Shown here piece after piece: positions 6,823 through 15,178 of a stretch of 64,000 bases of DNA. Location of the stretch: positions 124,001 to 188,000 of the IMG/VR virus record IMGVR_UViG_3300009011_000002, one strand, 5' to 3'. The position numbers were made by a program, and so were the translations under genes. Under the pieces are notes generated by a model that did no database searches, had not been told where the DNA came from, and saw only the letters and a list, made by a program, of their open reading frames with translations. Position 1 is the stretch's first letter. Every line of letters begins with the position of its first letter. Source of the stretch: a virus.

Positions 6823-8847
6823 ATGATTGAAGCATTATTACCACGGAAAAGTGATATTTACCCTTGGCCGGGTGATCAGTACTTAGGCGAAGTTACCAGC
6901 GCTAATTTCATTGATGGTGTCGCTTTGGCATCATTGTTGGGATTAACCAGTGGCCTGGTCTCTAACAGTGACGCAGGCTGGTTGAAGTTTAAAAAGCAAG
7001 AAGGCGAAACCCTCCTTGTTGCTAAGAAAACTTTACGCTACCGTTTGTCGTGGAACCAGCTAGAAGCAGCGCTGATCATGTACGGCGAACGTTTGATTAG
7101 CATTCAGGGTAATACCTACAAGGTACGGTTGTTGCGAGGGGCTGAGAAAGACCCTAGTGATTGGCGTACGTCGATGTCACAGGACAACCCTCCAGAAGCG
7201 GCACCGTCTGAGTGGAACCGTTTGATCCACCGGGTGGCTGTGGGTAACCCCGGATTGGCACCGAACTTTGCCACATTTCCTTTGACGGACTTGAGCATTG
7301 CAGTGTCTGCTACAGGGCGTATGACCCTGTGCCAAGAAGCCCTCTCCGAGAACACTGGTAACGCAGTTGCTCGGGGTAACACCAGCCTGTCAATATTCAA
7401 CTACGTGCTCAAATCTGATGGTGCTGCATCGTCTGCGCAGGATCATTACGGTTGGCGGCCCGTGTTGGAACTCGTAGGTCCTACCAAGTACTACCCAGGC
7501 TCTGGACCTGGTAGCAAGACGTTAGCGTTTGGTAATGAGCAGCTCGGTTTCTTCGGTGAAGTGGCTGCTTCAGAGATGGTAACCAACACCCAGTTGAAAA
7601 CACACTTGGGTCATGCGGCAGGTACTGCTCGTGCTGATCAAGGGTGGTTAAAGTTCTTCTATAAAGGCAAGGTTATCTTCATCGGGAAAAACACCTATTG
7701 CTCTGGGTTGACGTGGAACAACCTGTATGCAGCTGGTGGTATTTACGGAACCAACGACAATGGCAAGTACCCAGCAGCTACTCCAGTAAATCAGTACAAA
7801 CCACTGACCTGGAATAGCGAGAACAAAGTATTCAGGTTAATTCCTCGCGCCACGACCATGTCGGCTGACCCGTTTGAAAACGGTGACCCGGTTACTTCGG
7901 ATAACGAGTACTCTGACCTGCTGGGTCGGTTGATGGTAAACGTCGCGTTCCCGGGGAGTGGTCAGTGGGGGCGGTACACCGCAGCACAGCTCAACATGCA
8001 CATTGTTCATATGGGTCCTGGTACTCGCGGCTCTGCTCCTACCTATGCGGCAATCCGTGGTTATACTGGTGGTACTAACTACACCAGTTTGCTGAGCCTT
8101 ACTAAGGCAGATGCCAGCGGGTACAACCAACACTTCCGGATGACCTTAGTGGTTGAAGGTGACCCTAACGTTGAACCTATCTCAAGTAACTGGAGCGACT
8201 CCTTTACTTTTGATCCAGGTAGCAGCGGAGTTTCTCTTAGCGGGAAAACCAACGTTACTTCTGGTGTCATTCGAGAAGAGCCACCGTCCATCGGCGACGT
8301 AACAGTGTCCTTGCCGCTTGGTAACTTGGACAACATTACCTGGGAGTTTGATCAACCGCTTGATTTGTCGGCGCGTGACTGGACCCTTGAATGGTCTTCT
8401 CGTAACGAGGCTAGCGTACTGGCAGGTTACGTAGCGGATACCGCCTTGTTGTCTACGGCTGGTTTAGAAGCTGTTTGCGCACGCTATGGTAACTCTGGGT
8501 ATGGCGATCGTTTCCAGTTAGGTGGCAACATGGCTACGTCGGCAGTGGTCTGGAACAGTCGGTTTACTAAATCAGCTGTTAACGGGGTACTGAAAAACTA
8601 CGCGTTGGTTTCGGTTGCTGGGCAGATCTCTCTGTACGTCGATGGCGTGAAAGAGATGTTGGCCAACGGAACAAGTTCGAACTACACTGCAGCCTCGTTT
8701 GCTTCTAACGCTTCCCTGACCGCAGTTAAGTATATCAGATTGGGTGGTTACGGTGCAAACGCCATTACCATGCCAGCGAAACGTGGTAAAGCACGGTTCA
8801 GTCTGTTTGCTCGTTATAGCGACAACTACACACCAACCCCTTTCTAG
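6823..8847 (+). CDS. Adhesin-like virion protein with two family repeats and a LamG-like end, 674 aa
   Basis: Longest member of an array of related proteins. Two copies of the family domain are present: a divergent one (about 12-220) and a canonical one (about 228-430), recognised by 'GPGSKTLAFGNEQLGFFGE', then 'W-L-K-F-F-Y-K-G-K-V-I-F', 'LTWNNLYAAGGIYG', 'PVNQ' and a 'FRLIPRA' strand. Residues 450-674 look like a concanavalin/LamG-type beta sandwich ('ITWEFDQPLDLSARDWTLEW', 'NYALVSVAGQISLYVDGVKE'), a fold often used for glycan binding. The N terminus (MIEALL) is shared with genes 9336 and 10268. Probably a receptor-binding or virion-decoration protein. Confidence 0.85.
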   Translation: MIEALLPRKSDIYPWPGDQYLGEVTSANFIDGVALASLLGLTSGLVSNSDAGWLKFKKQEGETLLVAKKTLRYRLSWNQLEAALIMYGERLISIQGNTYKVRLLRGAEKDPSDWRTSMSQDNPPEAAPSEWNRLIHRVAVGNPGLAPNFATFPLTDLSIAVSATGRMTLCQEALSENTGNAVARGNTSLSIFNYVLKSDGAASSAQDHYGWRPVLELVGPTKYYPGSGPGSKTLAFGNEQLGFFGEVAASEMVTNTQLKTHLGHAAGTARADQGWLKFFYKGKVIFIGKNTYCSGLTWNNLYAAGGIYGTNDNGKYPAATPVNQYKPLTWNSENKVFRLIPRATTMSADPFENGDPVTSDNEYSDLLGRLMVNVAFPGSGQWGRYTAAQLNMHIVHMGPGTRGSAPTYAAIRGYTGGTNYTSLLSLTKADASGYNQHFRMTLVVEGDPNVEPISSNWSDSFTFDPGSSGVSLSGKTNVTSGVIREEPPSIGDVTVSLPLGNLDNITWEFDQPLDLSARDWTLEWSSRNEASVLAGYVADTALLSTAGLEAVCARYGNSGYGDRFQLGGNMATSAVVWNSRFTKSAVNGVLKNYALVSVAGQISLYVDGVKEMLANGTSSNYTAASFASNASLTAVKYIRLGGYGANAITMPAKRGKARFSLFARYSDNYTPTPF

Positions 8848-8858
8848 GATAAATGAGT

Positions 8859-9320
8859 ATGAGCACATTCACGCGTTTCAGTGCAGAAGAACAGTTGGTT
8901 TACCAGCGGAGTCTTAGCCACGTAGTAGGGAAAGCGTTGTATGCTGCTCTACCTGGTTATCGCTACTACATTGGATCGGAGGACTCTAACCGCTGGGTAG
9001 ACGTGGAGACCGGGTTTATTACTGACGGTGCAACCATCCCACGGATATTCTGGTGGTTACTCCCGCCAATCGAAGAGTATACCCAGTGTACTACTTTGCA
9101 TGACAAGCTGTGCACCACGTACTACATCATTGAAATGCGCGATGGTGTGGAATACCAGGTACCAGTTACCCGTGCAGAGATCGACGAGATTCTGAAAGAG
9201 TCCATGGACGTGTTGGAAGTGACCCCATGGAAGAAGAAGTTTATTATGTTCGGGGTTAACTTAAACCGACTGATCAAGAAACCAACTAAGCCAAAACCAG
9301 TCTACTCTTTGGCTGCATAA
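8859..9320 (+). CDS. DUF1353-family protein, 153 aa
   Basis: The central segment 'V-E-T-G-F-I-T-D-G-A-T-I-P-R' followed by 'W-W-L-L-P-P' and 'CTTLHDKLC' matches the signature of DUF1353, a family common in phage tail regions, where it lies near baseplate and fibre genes; its biochemical role is not established. The start at 8859 is preferred because AGGAT lies nine bases before it; the in-frame ATG at 8853 would put the same site only two bases away. A C-terminal basic helix and Lys/Pro tail follow. It interrupts the adhesin array. Confidence 0.85.
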   Translation: MSTFTRFSAEEQLVYQRSLSHVVGKALYAALPGYRYYIGSEDSNRWVDVETGFITDGATIPRIFWWLLPPIEEYTQCTTLHDKLCTTYYIIEMRDGVEYQVPVTRAEIDEILKESMDVLEVTPWKKKFIMFGVNLNRLIKKPTKPKPVYSLAA

Positions 9321-9335
9321 GGCTGGAGTGAAGAC

Positions 9336-10262
9336 ATGATTGAATTATTGAATCACCGCAATAAAGTAAGGGGCGGTCCCCAAGAAAGTGGCGAACAGTT
9401 GGTCTGGACATCGGCCCCAACGGAACCGGAACGCATCGGCCACAGTTTATTAGTTGTGGGGGATGAAATGTTTATGGCGGGCGGTCTCAACGGCAGCGGG
9501 GCCTATCCAACCACTTTCCAAAAATATAATTTCCTTACCAAACAATGGGCCGTGCTGGCGCCGTTACCTACTACTGGGTTGCGTTATTCTGCTTTGATTG
9601 CGGTTAATGGTGACATTCGACCAGTTGGGTTGAGTAACCGTAAAGAAGCATATGCGTTAACAGGAAACGCTTGGCGCTCTTTAGGAACAGCCCCTGAATG
9701 GGTTTGCTACGGATATATTTCTGGTTGGTACAACGGTAAATTTTATCAGATTGGCGGAGATGGAACAACTGTAAACGGTGTCACGAGGACTAGACAAACT
9801 TTCGCTGAATGGGATCCTGCCACAGATAAATGGACAACATTACCAAATATACCTTTCCCCTCGATGTATGCAGTTGGCGGCGTTGTTGGTAATAAATTCT
9901 GGGTTTATGGGGGTAACGGAACATTGGCCGGGACCCCGTATATGTGGACTTACGACTTCATTACCAAAGTCTGGTCACGAGGACCTATGCATCCAAGTGG
10001 GCAGAGTCGCGCACAAGCGTTCAGCGGTAGTCTAGGTAATCGAATAATTGTTGGTGGTGGAACTGATGCAGTAAATGGCCGGTCCAAAGAAGTTTATGTT
10101 TTCGACTTAGACACAATGGGTTGGGAACGCCTCAAGGATTTAGAATCTGGTATTAGCGCGACATGTGCTGTTGTGTACGATGACAAGATTTGGGTGCACG
10201 GAGGACAGGCTACTGCTGGTATCCTCAGTAAGTTTTTCTCCTACGATATCAAAAGGAGTTAA
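9336..10262 (+). CDS. Kelch-type beta-propeller protein, 308 aa
   Basis: Several Kelch-like blades are visible, each with a Gly-Gly pair, a hydrophobic strand and a conserved Trp/Tyr: 'MFMAGGLNGSG..YNFLTKQW', 'FYQIGGDGT..EWDPATDKW', 'FWVYGGNGT..YDFITKVW', 'RIIVGGGTD..FDLDTMGW' and 'IWVHGGQAT'. That gives a five- or six-bladed propeller. It begins MIELL like its neighbours 6823 and 10268, suggesting a shared attachment peptide. Codon use is visibly more AT-rich than the neighbouring fibre genes (for example 9470-9900), so recent acquisition is possible. Likely role: carbohydrate or protein binding on the virion. Confidence 0.85.
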   Translation: MIELLNHRNKVRGGPQESGEQLVWTSAPTEPERIGHSLLVVGDEMFMAGGLNGSGAYPTTFQKYNFLTKQWAVLAPLPTTGLRYSALIAVNGDIRPVGLSNRKEAYALTGNAWRSLGTAPEWVCYGYISGWYNGKFYQIGGDGTTVNGVTRTRQTFAEWDPATDKWTTLPNIPFPSMYAVGGVVGNKFWVYGGNGTLAGTPYMWTYDFITKVWSRGPMHPSGQSRAQAFSGSLGNRIIVGGGTDAVNGRSKEVYVFDLDTMGWERLKDLESGISATCAVVYDDKIWVHGGQATAGILSKFFSYDIKRS

Positions 10263-10267
10263 CAAAC

Positions 10268-11173
10268 GTGATTGAACTATTAGCAGGAGGCGGGGCAAAA
10301 GGCAAAAACTACTTCCCCGACTCCGGTCCCGGAGAGAAGACCCTCGTTTATGGTAACGAGGAACTGGGGTACTTCGGTACCCTTACTGTCGACGAGTTCA
10401 TGGATTATAGTGAACTCCGACGACAATTGAAGTTCTTTTTAGGAAGTGCGCAGAACTCGATTAATAACGAATGGGTTAAAGCCATCTACAACAAAAAAGT
10501 CATCTTCTTCCCCCGGAAATATATCGCCAGCAGTATCGGGTGGAACATGTTGTATGACAACGGCTTGATCCATGGTGTTGATAACAACGGTGCGTTCCAA
10601 TCAGTTAATGGTCCCGTTAACCAACAGCGGTTGGTGAGTGCTAAAGGCAGTACTTTCAGGGTCCGTGTGTTTGCATCAGATAAATCAGATCCTACTGCCT
10701 TATCGGGAAGCTTCAACTGGGGGAACCCCACCACCCAACCTCAAATTGATGTTAACCTGTCTGAATTGGGGAGCATGGTAAACTCTCTAAAATCCGGGGC
10801 TCCAATAAGTTACCCTGGCCCTAAATGGGCGGTGCTCGCTACAGACTCCCTATTTAACGGAGCCAACGGCATAACCAAGCAAACTGTGAGTAGTAATAAC
10901 CTCAACTTCTTGGGGGCGATCGCGGCAGTAGGTGTTGGTCCGTATGCCAAAGTCAATAACTCCTATGCATGGCTTCCTGTATTGGAACTGGTACCTTCTA
11001 ACGAAGTGATCATTCAACCGGTGGCGGACGTCGAATCGCGTAACGCACTCATACTGGAACCTGTGGTAATAACTGAGGTAATCCAGAACGTTGGTCTACG
11101 GGCTATTCGTAACCCAAGTGTTGTTAGTGTTGGGCCGGAGCCTGTTCATTCGGTCTCGGTTACGTACAGTTAA
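10268..11173 (+). CDS. Adhesin-family protein (one repeat), 301 aa
   Basis: Starts six bases after the Kelch gene, whose last codons contain AAAAGGAGTT, an ideal ribosome site. After MIELL and a Gly-rich linker comes a single copy of the family domain: 'GPGEKTLVYGNEELGYFG', 'WVKAIYNKKVIFFPRKY', 'IGWNMLYDNGLIHGVDNNG', 'PVNQQR' and 'FRVRVFAS', then a ~100-residue variable part and 'WLPVLELVP'. The C-terminal 50 residues are a beta-strand tail unlike the other members. Presumed virion surface protein. Confidence 0.85.
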   Translation: MIELLAGGGAKGKNYFPDSGPGEKTLVYGNEELGYFGTLTVDEFMDYSELRRQLKFFLGSAQNSINNEWVKAIYNKKVIFFPRKYIASSIGWNMLYDNGLIHGVDNNGAFQSVNGPVNQQRLVSAKGSTFRVRVFASDKSDPTALSGSFNWGNPTTQPQIDVNLSELGSMVNSLKSGAPISYPGPKWAVLATDSLFNGANGITKQTVSSNNLNFLGAIAAVGVGPYAKVNNSYAWLPVLELVPSNEVIIQPVADVESRNALILEPVVITEVIQNVGLRAIRNPSVVSVGPEPVHSVSVTYS

Positions 11174-11182
11174 GGAATCCTC

Positions 11183-12145
11183 ATGGACATTAAACTTAAG
11201 TGGGTTAACCGGAACACTACTCCGGTGACCATCAAGATCTACCGCAACGAAACCCAAGTCCCTAACGAGCAGTTGGGTGACCCCATAGCGACGTTGGTTG
11301 GGACAGCGACTGAATGGACTGACACCACAGCAGTTCGTCGAAAGACGTATTACTACACCATCGAGACCACTGATGGTAACGTGCGCAGTTATTCCTTGCC
11401 CCGGAAGGTCTTTGCTGATTTCAACAACGGCCCTGGGCCGCGTGAGTTAATCTGGGGTAACAGTGATTACGGTTACTTTGGTATCGTGGAGTCTCCTGAT
11501 TTCTTCAGTGCTACCGAAGTGGCCGCACTGTCACAGGCTACCTTAAACTCCCCTCCTTCCAACCCTACCCCAATCTGGCATAAATGGATACGCCGCGGCA
11601 AGATCTGTTTTGTACCAGCCCAACCACTCGCTAATACTGTTACTGTGATACAGCTTTATCAGGCTGGCTTGGTACACGGCATGGACAACCCCGGCCCCTG
11701 GAATCCCGGTTTGGGTACTGCTGGTAACGTTAACCAGCTGCGCACCATCGAACGCGGCTATGATAAATTCATTGTCCGACTCCCGACCGCTTCTGATGAC
11801 CGTAACAACCCCAGCCGTGCTATCTCAATATCAGGGCAAACCCCAGCAGTTCGTCGTTACAGTGAGGTTTCAGACCTTATCTATCCAGGCGTGCGTGGTT
11901 TTGTGCCTTCATCCCAACGAACGCCTAACACCGAGTATTATGTAGTGCCTGGCCAGCAGAACGCTGGTCGCCAAACAGCGACTTGCACCATGTTCGGCAC
12001 TACAGGCACACTACAAGGTACCCCAAGTACCGCGGCAACAACTGGGGTGGAATTGGAGGCCATTGGTGGCGTTGCCACTTGGGCCACTGCCTTGTCTTGG
12101 TCCCCCATCTTGGAAATGGTGCCACAGTTGACAGTGGAGATTTAA
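11183..12145 (+). CDS. Adhesin-family protein with N-terminal FnIII-like domain, 320 aa
   Basis: Residues 1-85 look like a fibronectin-III-type domain ('KLKWVNRNTTPVTIKIYRNE', 'TEWTDTTAVRRKTYYYTIE'), followed by the family domain starting 'GPGPRELIWGNSDYGYFG' and continuing with 'WHKWIRRGKICFVPAQPL', 'LYQAGLVHGMDN', 'NVNQLR' and 'FIVRLPTAS', ending 'WSPILEMVP'. The FnIII-like part replaces the MIELL leader of the other members, so these proteins combine different N-terminal modules with one receptor-facing domain. AGGAATCC lies ahead of the ATG. Confidence 0.85.
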   Translation: MDIKLKWVNRNTTPVTIKIYRNETQVPNEQLGDPIATLVGTATEWTDTTAVRRKTYYYTIETTDGNVRSYSLPRKVFADFNNGPGPRELIWGNSDYGYFGIVESPDFFSATEVAALSQATLNSPPSNPTPIWHKWIRRGKICFVPAQPLANTVTVIQLYQAGLVHGMDNPGPWNPGLGTAGNVNQLRTIERGYDKFIVRLPTASDDRNNPSRAISISGQTPAVRRYSEVSDLIYPGVRGFVPSSQRTPNTEYYVVPGQQNAGRQTATCTMFGTTGTLQGTPSTAATTGVELEAIGGVATWATALSWSPILEMVPQLTVEI

Positions 12146-12148
12146 AAC

Positions 12149-13024
12149 ATGAGCAACACTTTAAAGTGGACCAACCCAAACATATCGTTCGACGAGATCC
12201 AGATCTATCGGTCGGAAGTTAAACCCACTCCCAACGAAATTCCTACCAACAAAGTAGACACCATCACCGACGGCGCTACCACGTGGACGGATGACACAGC
12301 AGCGCTCAACAAGTACTATTGGTACTGGATTGCCGTAAAGATGGGTACGGAAATCGTTTACGGTTACCCGATCATGGCAATCAACATGCCCTATACTGGT
12401 CCTGGCCCTCAGGAACTGCTGACGGGTGACTGGAGCCGTGGTTACTTTGGGTCTGTAACCAGTGCGGATTTCTTTACTAACCAAGAGCTGGTCAACTGGT
12501 TAGGTGCCGGGTCTTTGTACAACATTGCACATGCCTGGCACAAATTCATATTTAACGGCAAGATCCTGTTTTACCCTGAACGGTACGTGGCATCTGGCCT
12601 GAGTTGGAACACGTTGTACTCGGCAGGTGTTATGTATGGAGTGGACGGTAACGGCCCTGCTACTGGTCACGGACTTACCCCAGTCAACCAGAAACGTGTC
12701 ATTACCAAGGGTGAACACAGTTTCATTGTTCGCTTGCCACGCTGCCAGAATACCCCAGATTACTCGTTTGTTACGCGACAGGTGTTCGACAGTGAGTGGT
12801 ACTTGACCCTGGGTTCCGCATTCGGTGCGTATAACCCTGCCCCTGCGCTTGACTTGGCAGAGATCAGTTACGCGCCATTCCCCACAGGGTTTGCCCCATT
12901 TGTTGAGTTCAATGCTGTGGGTCCTGCTTACCTTTCCGCTACCACACCAGCGACACCCAGCAGCGGTAGCACACGAGCAACTAACGGCCTATGGCGACCG
13001 GTGTTGGAGTTAGTCCTTCTGTAA
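12149..13024 (+). CDS. Adhesin-family protein with N-terminal FnIII-like domain, 291 aa
   Basis: Tandem paralogue of the preceding gene, three bases after its stop. The N-terminal module ('TLKWTNPNISFDEIQIYRSE', 'TTWTDDTAALNKYYWYWI') and the family domain ('GPGPQELLTGDWSRGYFG', 'WHKFIFNGKILFYPERY', 'LSWNTLYSAGVMYGVDGNG', 'VNQKR', 'FIVRLPR', 'WRPVLELVL') are both conserved. The variable region between the last two motifs differs completely from its neighbour, as expected if that part faces the receptor. It is the last gene of the late block. Confidence 0.85.
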   Translation: MSNTLKWTNPNISFDEIQIYRSEVKPTPNEIPTNKVDTITDGATTWTDDTAALNKYYWYWIAVKMGTEIVYGYPIMAINMPYTGPGPQELLTGDWSRGYFGSVTSADFFTNQELVNWLGAGSLYNIAHAWHKFIFNGKILFYPERYVASGLSWNTLYSAGVMYGVDGNGPATGHGLTPVNQKRVITKGEHSFIVRLPRCQNTPDYSFVTRQVFDSEWYLTLGSAFGAYNPAPALDLAEISYAPFPTGFAPFVEFNAVGPAYLSATTPATPSSGSTRATNGLWRPVLELVLL

Positions 13025-13025
13025 A

Positions 13026-13076
13026 GCAAAAAAGAAAAGGCACTACTACCTCCTACCCGTAAGGGTAGGAGGTAGT
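13026..13076. terminator. Bidirectional terminator between convergent operons
   Basis: ACTACCTCCTACCC (13045-13058), loop GTAA, and the exact complement at 13063-13076. On the minus strand the hairpin is followed by the T-rich tail CCTTTTCTTTTTTGC (13040-13026); the same 15-base tail recurs at 47595-47609. It ends both the plus-strand late block and the minus-strand operon stopping at 13088. Confidence 0.9.
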
Positions 13077-13087
13077 ACACCGTCACG

Positions 13088-13480
13088 TTACTCGGCTGGA
13101 GATTTGTTTAGCAACATCACTTTCAACCGTTTGATTTCGGTATCCAGAGCTATTCGCCAGCCACCAGGAGACTTCAGATACATGTTCAGCAACAGGTGAA
13201 TAACAAACGCCTGTTCTTCTGCTGTGTCATGCGGGATATCCGGGTGGGTTGTTTGTCGGAAGACTGCTGCAATGTGAGTGCAACGATCTGCCGACATCCC
13301 CATGATGATCCGCAGGTCGTAGGTCAACGGAGGCAGCTGACCAACCAGATGGGGTGGTTCTTCTGGTGTAAGAATACGGCTCGACAACACCTCCTTACCC
13401 AAAGTCTCCAATTCACCCAATACCTTGTCATCAGGTTCAGGTGCAATGAAAGACTTGTCTTCACCAACTGTATCAGACAT
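13088..13480 (-). CDS. Hypothetical protein, 130 aa
   Basis: Last gene of a long minus-strand operon. Unrecognised; an acidic N-terminal third with a Pro-rich stretch ('LTPEEPPHLVGQLPPL') is followed by an all-helical region (residues 60-125) with a His/Asp-containing loop ('HPDIPHDTAEEQAF'). The Pro-Pro-Leu followed by a helix weakly recalls the tryptophan module found in the 31-49 kb region, but the Trp pair is missing. Stop-to-start spacing from the upstream gene is eleven bases. Function unknown. Confidence 0.72.
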   Translation of the reverse strand: MSDTVGEDKSFIAPEPDDKVLGELETLGKEVLSSRILTPEEPPHLVGQLPPLTYDLRIIMGMSADRCTHIAAVFRQTTHPDIPHDTAEEQAFVIHLLLNMYLKSPGGWRIALDTEIKRLKVMLLNKSPAE

Positions 13481-13490
13481 GATAACCTCG

Positions 13491-14291
13491 TTAAGCTGGA
13501 GATCGGCTGAAGTGGGCCATCAATGCATGGAGTTTTTCACGGCTCGCTTCTTGCCCTTGTTTGCTTTGTGGGGCCTTGAAGACGAGGCCGTTACCCACTT
13601 TGCCTTTCTTGACGGCCCTGTCAGTCTTCGAGCACAACTCGGAGCAATACTTCATGACTCCGTCATTGATCTGCTTGGAAGGGTAGTTGTTCAGGTCGAA
13701 GTCGTAGCACCACCCACCAATGCTGATAATTGTAGCAGCACGGTTTTCAGGATCGAAGTACAGACGGCAAGGTACTGGCTTACCCTTTGCAGTGGTCAGC
13801 GTGAAGGGAATAACCGTGCTATCAAAGAACACTGCCTCCAGGACCTTGTACCAGTAGTCTGGGAGGTTTTTAGAGGCACTGGTATACAGACGTTCCCCTC
13901 GGTCGATGTTCGTCTCAAACAGCCGCTTAACGGCCTCCTGAGCATCCCCTGCATTCCCCCGTGTACGCCACACGAAATCGAAGTGGCCTTTCTTGAAGGA
14001 GAAGTACGTCTGCTTGACTGTACGGAGAATCCCGATAACAAAGTGATCCCCGCATTCACTCTTGATGACGGAGTGGCCAATGATCGGACTGTCGATCATG
14101 AGCTCGATAACCTTCTCCGGCACATCTTTCCACACCGGCAGGCCAGTTACCAACGACAGCTTCACCACACGCTCTTCGTGAGAGCGGATAAAGTCCTGGG
14201 TGAACCCCAAGTCAAAAAGCAACACCGGTTCTGCAAAGGTATCCTTCACCAGATCCAGTGGTTGGTTTTTACCCGTGTATTGCTCCGACAT
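13491..14291 (-). CDS. Hypothetical protein, 266 aa
   Basis: Start set at the ATG at 14291 (MSEQYTGKNQ), preceded by AAGGAT nine bases upstream; an upstream in-frame ATG would overlap the previous gene without a ribosome site. Mixed alpha/beta protein with a Cys/Trp-containing strand pair near the middle-to-end ('IISIGGWCYDFDL') and a basic, Gln-rich C terminus. Its central part follows the same order of strand, helix, helix and strand as genes 16644 and 18397 and could be a very distant relative, but I cannot show this by identity. Function unknown. Confidence 0.78.
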   Translation of the reverse strand: MSEQYTGKNQPLDLVKDTFAEPVLLFDLGFTQDFIRSHEERVVKLSLVTGLPVWKDVPEKVIELMIDSPIIGHSVIKSECGDHFVIGILRTVKQTYFSFKKGHFDFVWRTRGNAGDAQEAVKRLFETNIDRGERLYTSASKNLPDYWYKVLEAVFFDSTVIPFTLTTAKGKPVPCRLYFDPENRAATIISIGGWCYDFDLNNYPSKQINDGVMKYCSELCSKTDRAVKKGKVGNGLVFKAPQSKQGQEASREKLHALMAHFSRSPA

Positions 14292-14302
14292 AACTGCTAT
14301 CC

Positions 14303-14851
14303 TTAAAAGTGTTTGGTCCAACGGACCGAAATACGCTGAGGACCAATGCTGGCCTTCGGCTCTTTTTTGTCGTTGAAAGGGTGGGTGTAGCCGGTTGGGA
14401 TTTTGTTGGTGTTTGCAATCTGTACTTCGCCAACCAGCTTCATTTCTACTTCGTCCAGGATGAGGTATTCACCCGTGACGTGTGCATCCCATACGAGACG
14501 GTCTGCAGTTAATATACCTGGAGTCACTACCCGCTCATCTCCCTTGAACACGGGAGAGTAAACAAAGAAATTCATGTTGGGGTATTTGTTGACTTCGAAG
14601 TACTTCGAGACATTGGGGTAAACCCCGGTGAAACAGCCCTGGATATCTTCAGCGACCGAGATACGACCGATGTTAGGTTCAGGGTACCACGCTTCCTTAT
14701 TGGGATCCGGTACTTCAGGGTGGTTCTCATCAGGCTTCTGGTTAAACTCGGGATCCCATAGTCCTTCGAGCTTACCGTTGAAGCTGATGTGGTACAGTTC
14801 TTTTACTCCCAGGTTCTTCAACCGGGAACTGGGTATTGACTTGATGTCCAT
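14303..14851 (-). CDS. Hypothetical phage protein with 'LYH...RISVAxDIxGC' motif, 182 aa
   Basis: The N-terminal 'K-E-L-Y-H-I-S' strand and 'G-R-I-S-V-A-E-D-I-Q-G-C-F' about 50 residues later form a pair of motifs I recall from uncharacterised proteins of other large phages, followed by a strand 'NFFVYSPVF' and 'TGEYLILDEVEM'. The order (strand with Tyr-His, then Ser, then acidic strand) is reminiscent of ADP-ribosyltransferase-like folds, but I cannot confirm catalytic residues. ATG at 14851 has AAGGATAC upstream. Function unknown. Confidence 0.78.
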   Translation of the reverse strand: MDIKSIPSSRLKNLGVKELYHISFNGKLEGLWDPEFNQKPDENHPEVPDPNKEAWYPEPNIGRISVAEDIQGCFTGVYPNVSKYFEVNKYPNMNFFVYSPVFKGDERVVTPGILTADRLVWDAHVTGEYLILDEVEMKLVGEVQIANTNKIPTGYTHPFNDKKEPKASIGPQRISVRWTKHF

Positions 14852-14867
14852 ATGTATCCTTAGTTAA

Positions 14868-14900
14868 GTTGTGGTCTCCCATCTGATGGGAGACCACAAC
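14868..14900 (-). terminator. Terminator-like hairpin
   Basis: GTTGTGGTCTCCCAT (14868-14882) and its perfect complement at 14886-14900 around a three-base loop. It lies just after the minus-strand stop at 14912; the following tail (TTAACTAAGG) is only weakly T-rich, so termination may be partial. Confidence 0.7.
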
Positions 14901-14911
14901 CTACCCCTTAC

Positions 14912-15148
14912 TTATACGTCAGTGAATTCTTCCACCGTATACATGGTCACACTTTGCTGGATGTACGCCGCGAATTTCACCCCTGCGTCAAACCCTTGAC
15001 CCTCTTCGGTGATGACGATGTATTTACGCGGCCCGCCACGATGAGGGGCTACTTTCACCTTGCAACCCATTCCAACCATCGCCTTGACGAATTCTTCCTG
15101 GGTTGGAGCGTTGGTTGCGAATTCAGTAACGAGAAATACATGAGACAT
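14912..15148 (-). CDS. Hypothetical protein, 78 aa
   Basis: Small alpha/beta protein starting 'MSHVFLVTEFATNAPTQEEF'; helix 'FVKAMVGMGCKVKV', strand 'KYIVITEEG', and an acidic end. The pattern strand-helix-strand-strand-helix could be a ferredoxin-like fold. AGGATAC-type ribosome site (TAGGTATCC on the plus strand) precedes the ATG. Unrecognised; followed by the hairpin at 14868-14900. Confidence 0.72.
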   Translation of the reverse strand: MSHVFLVTEFATNAPTQEEFVKAMVGMGCKVKVAPHRGGPRKYIVITEEGQGFDAGVKFAAYIQQSVTMYTVEEFTDV

Positions 15149-15178
15149 TTGAGGATACCTAACAAAAGTTTGAATGGG

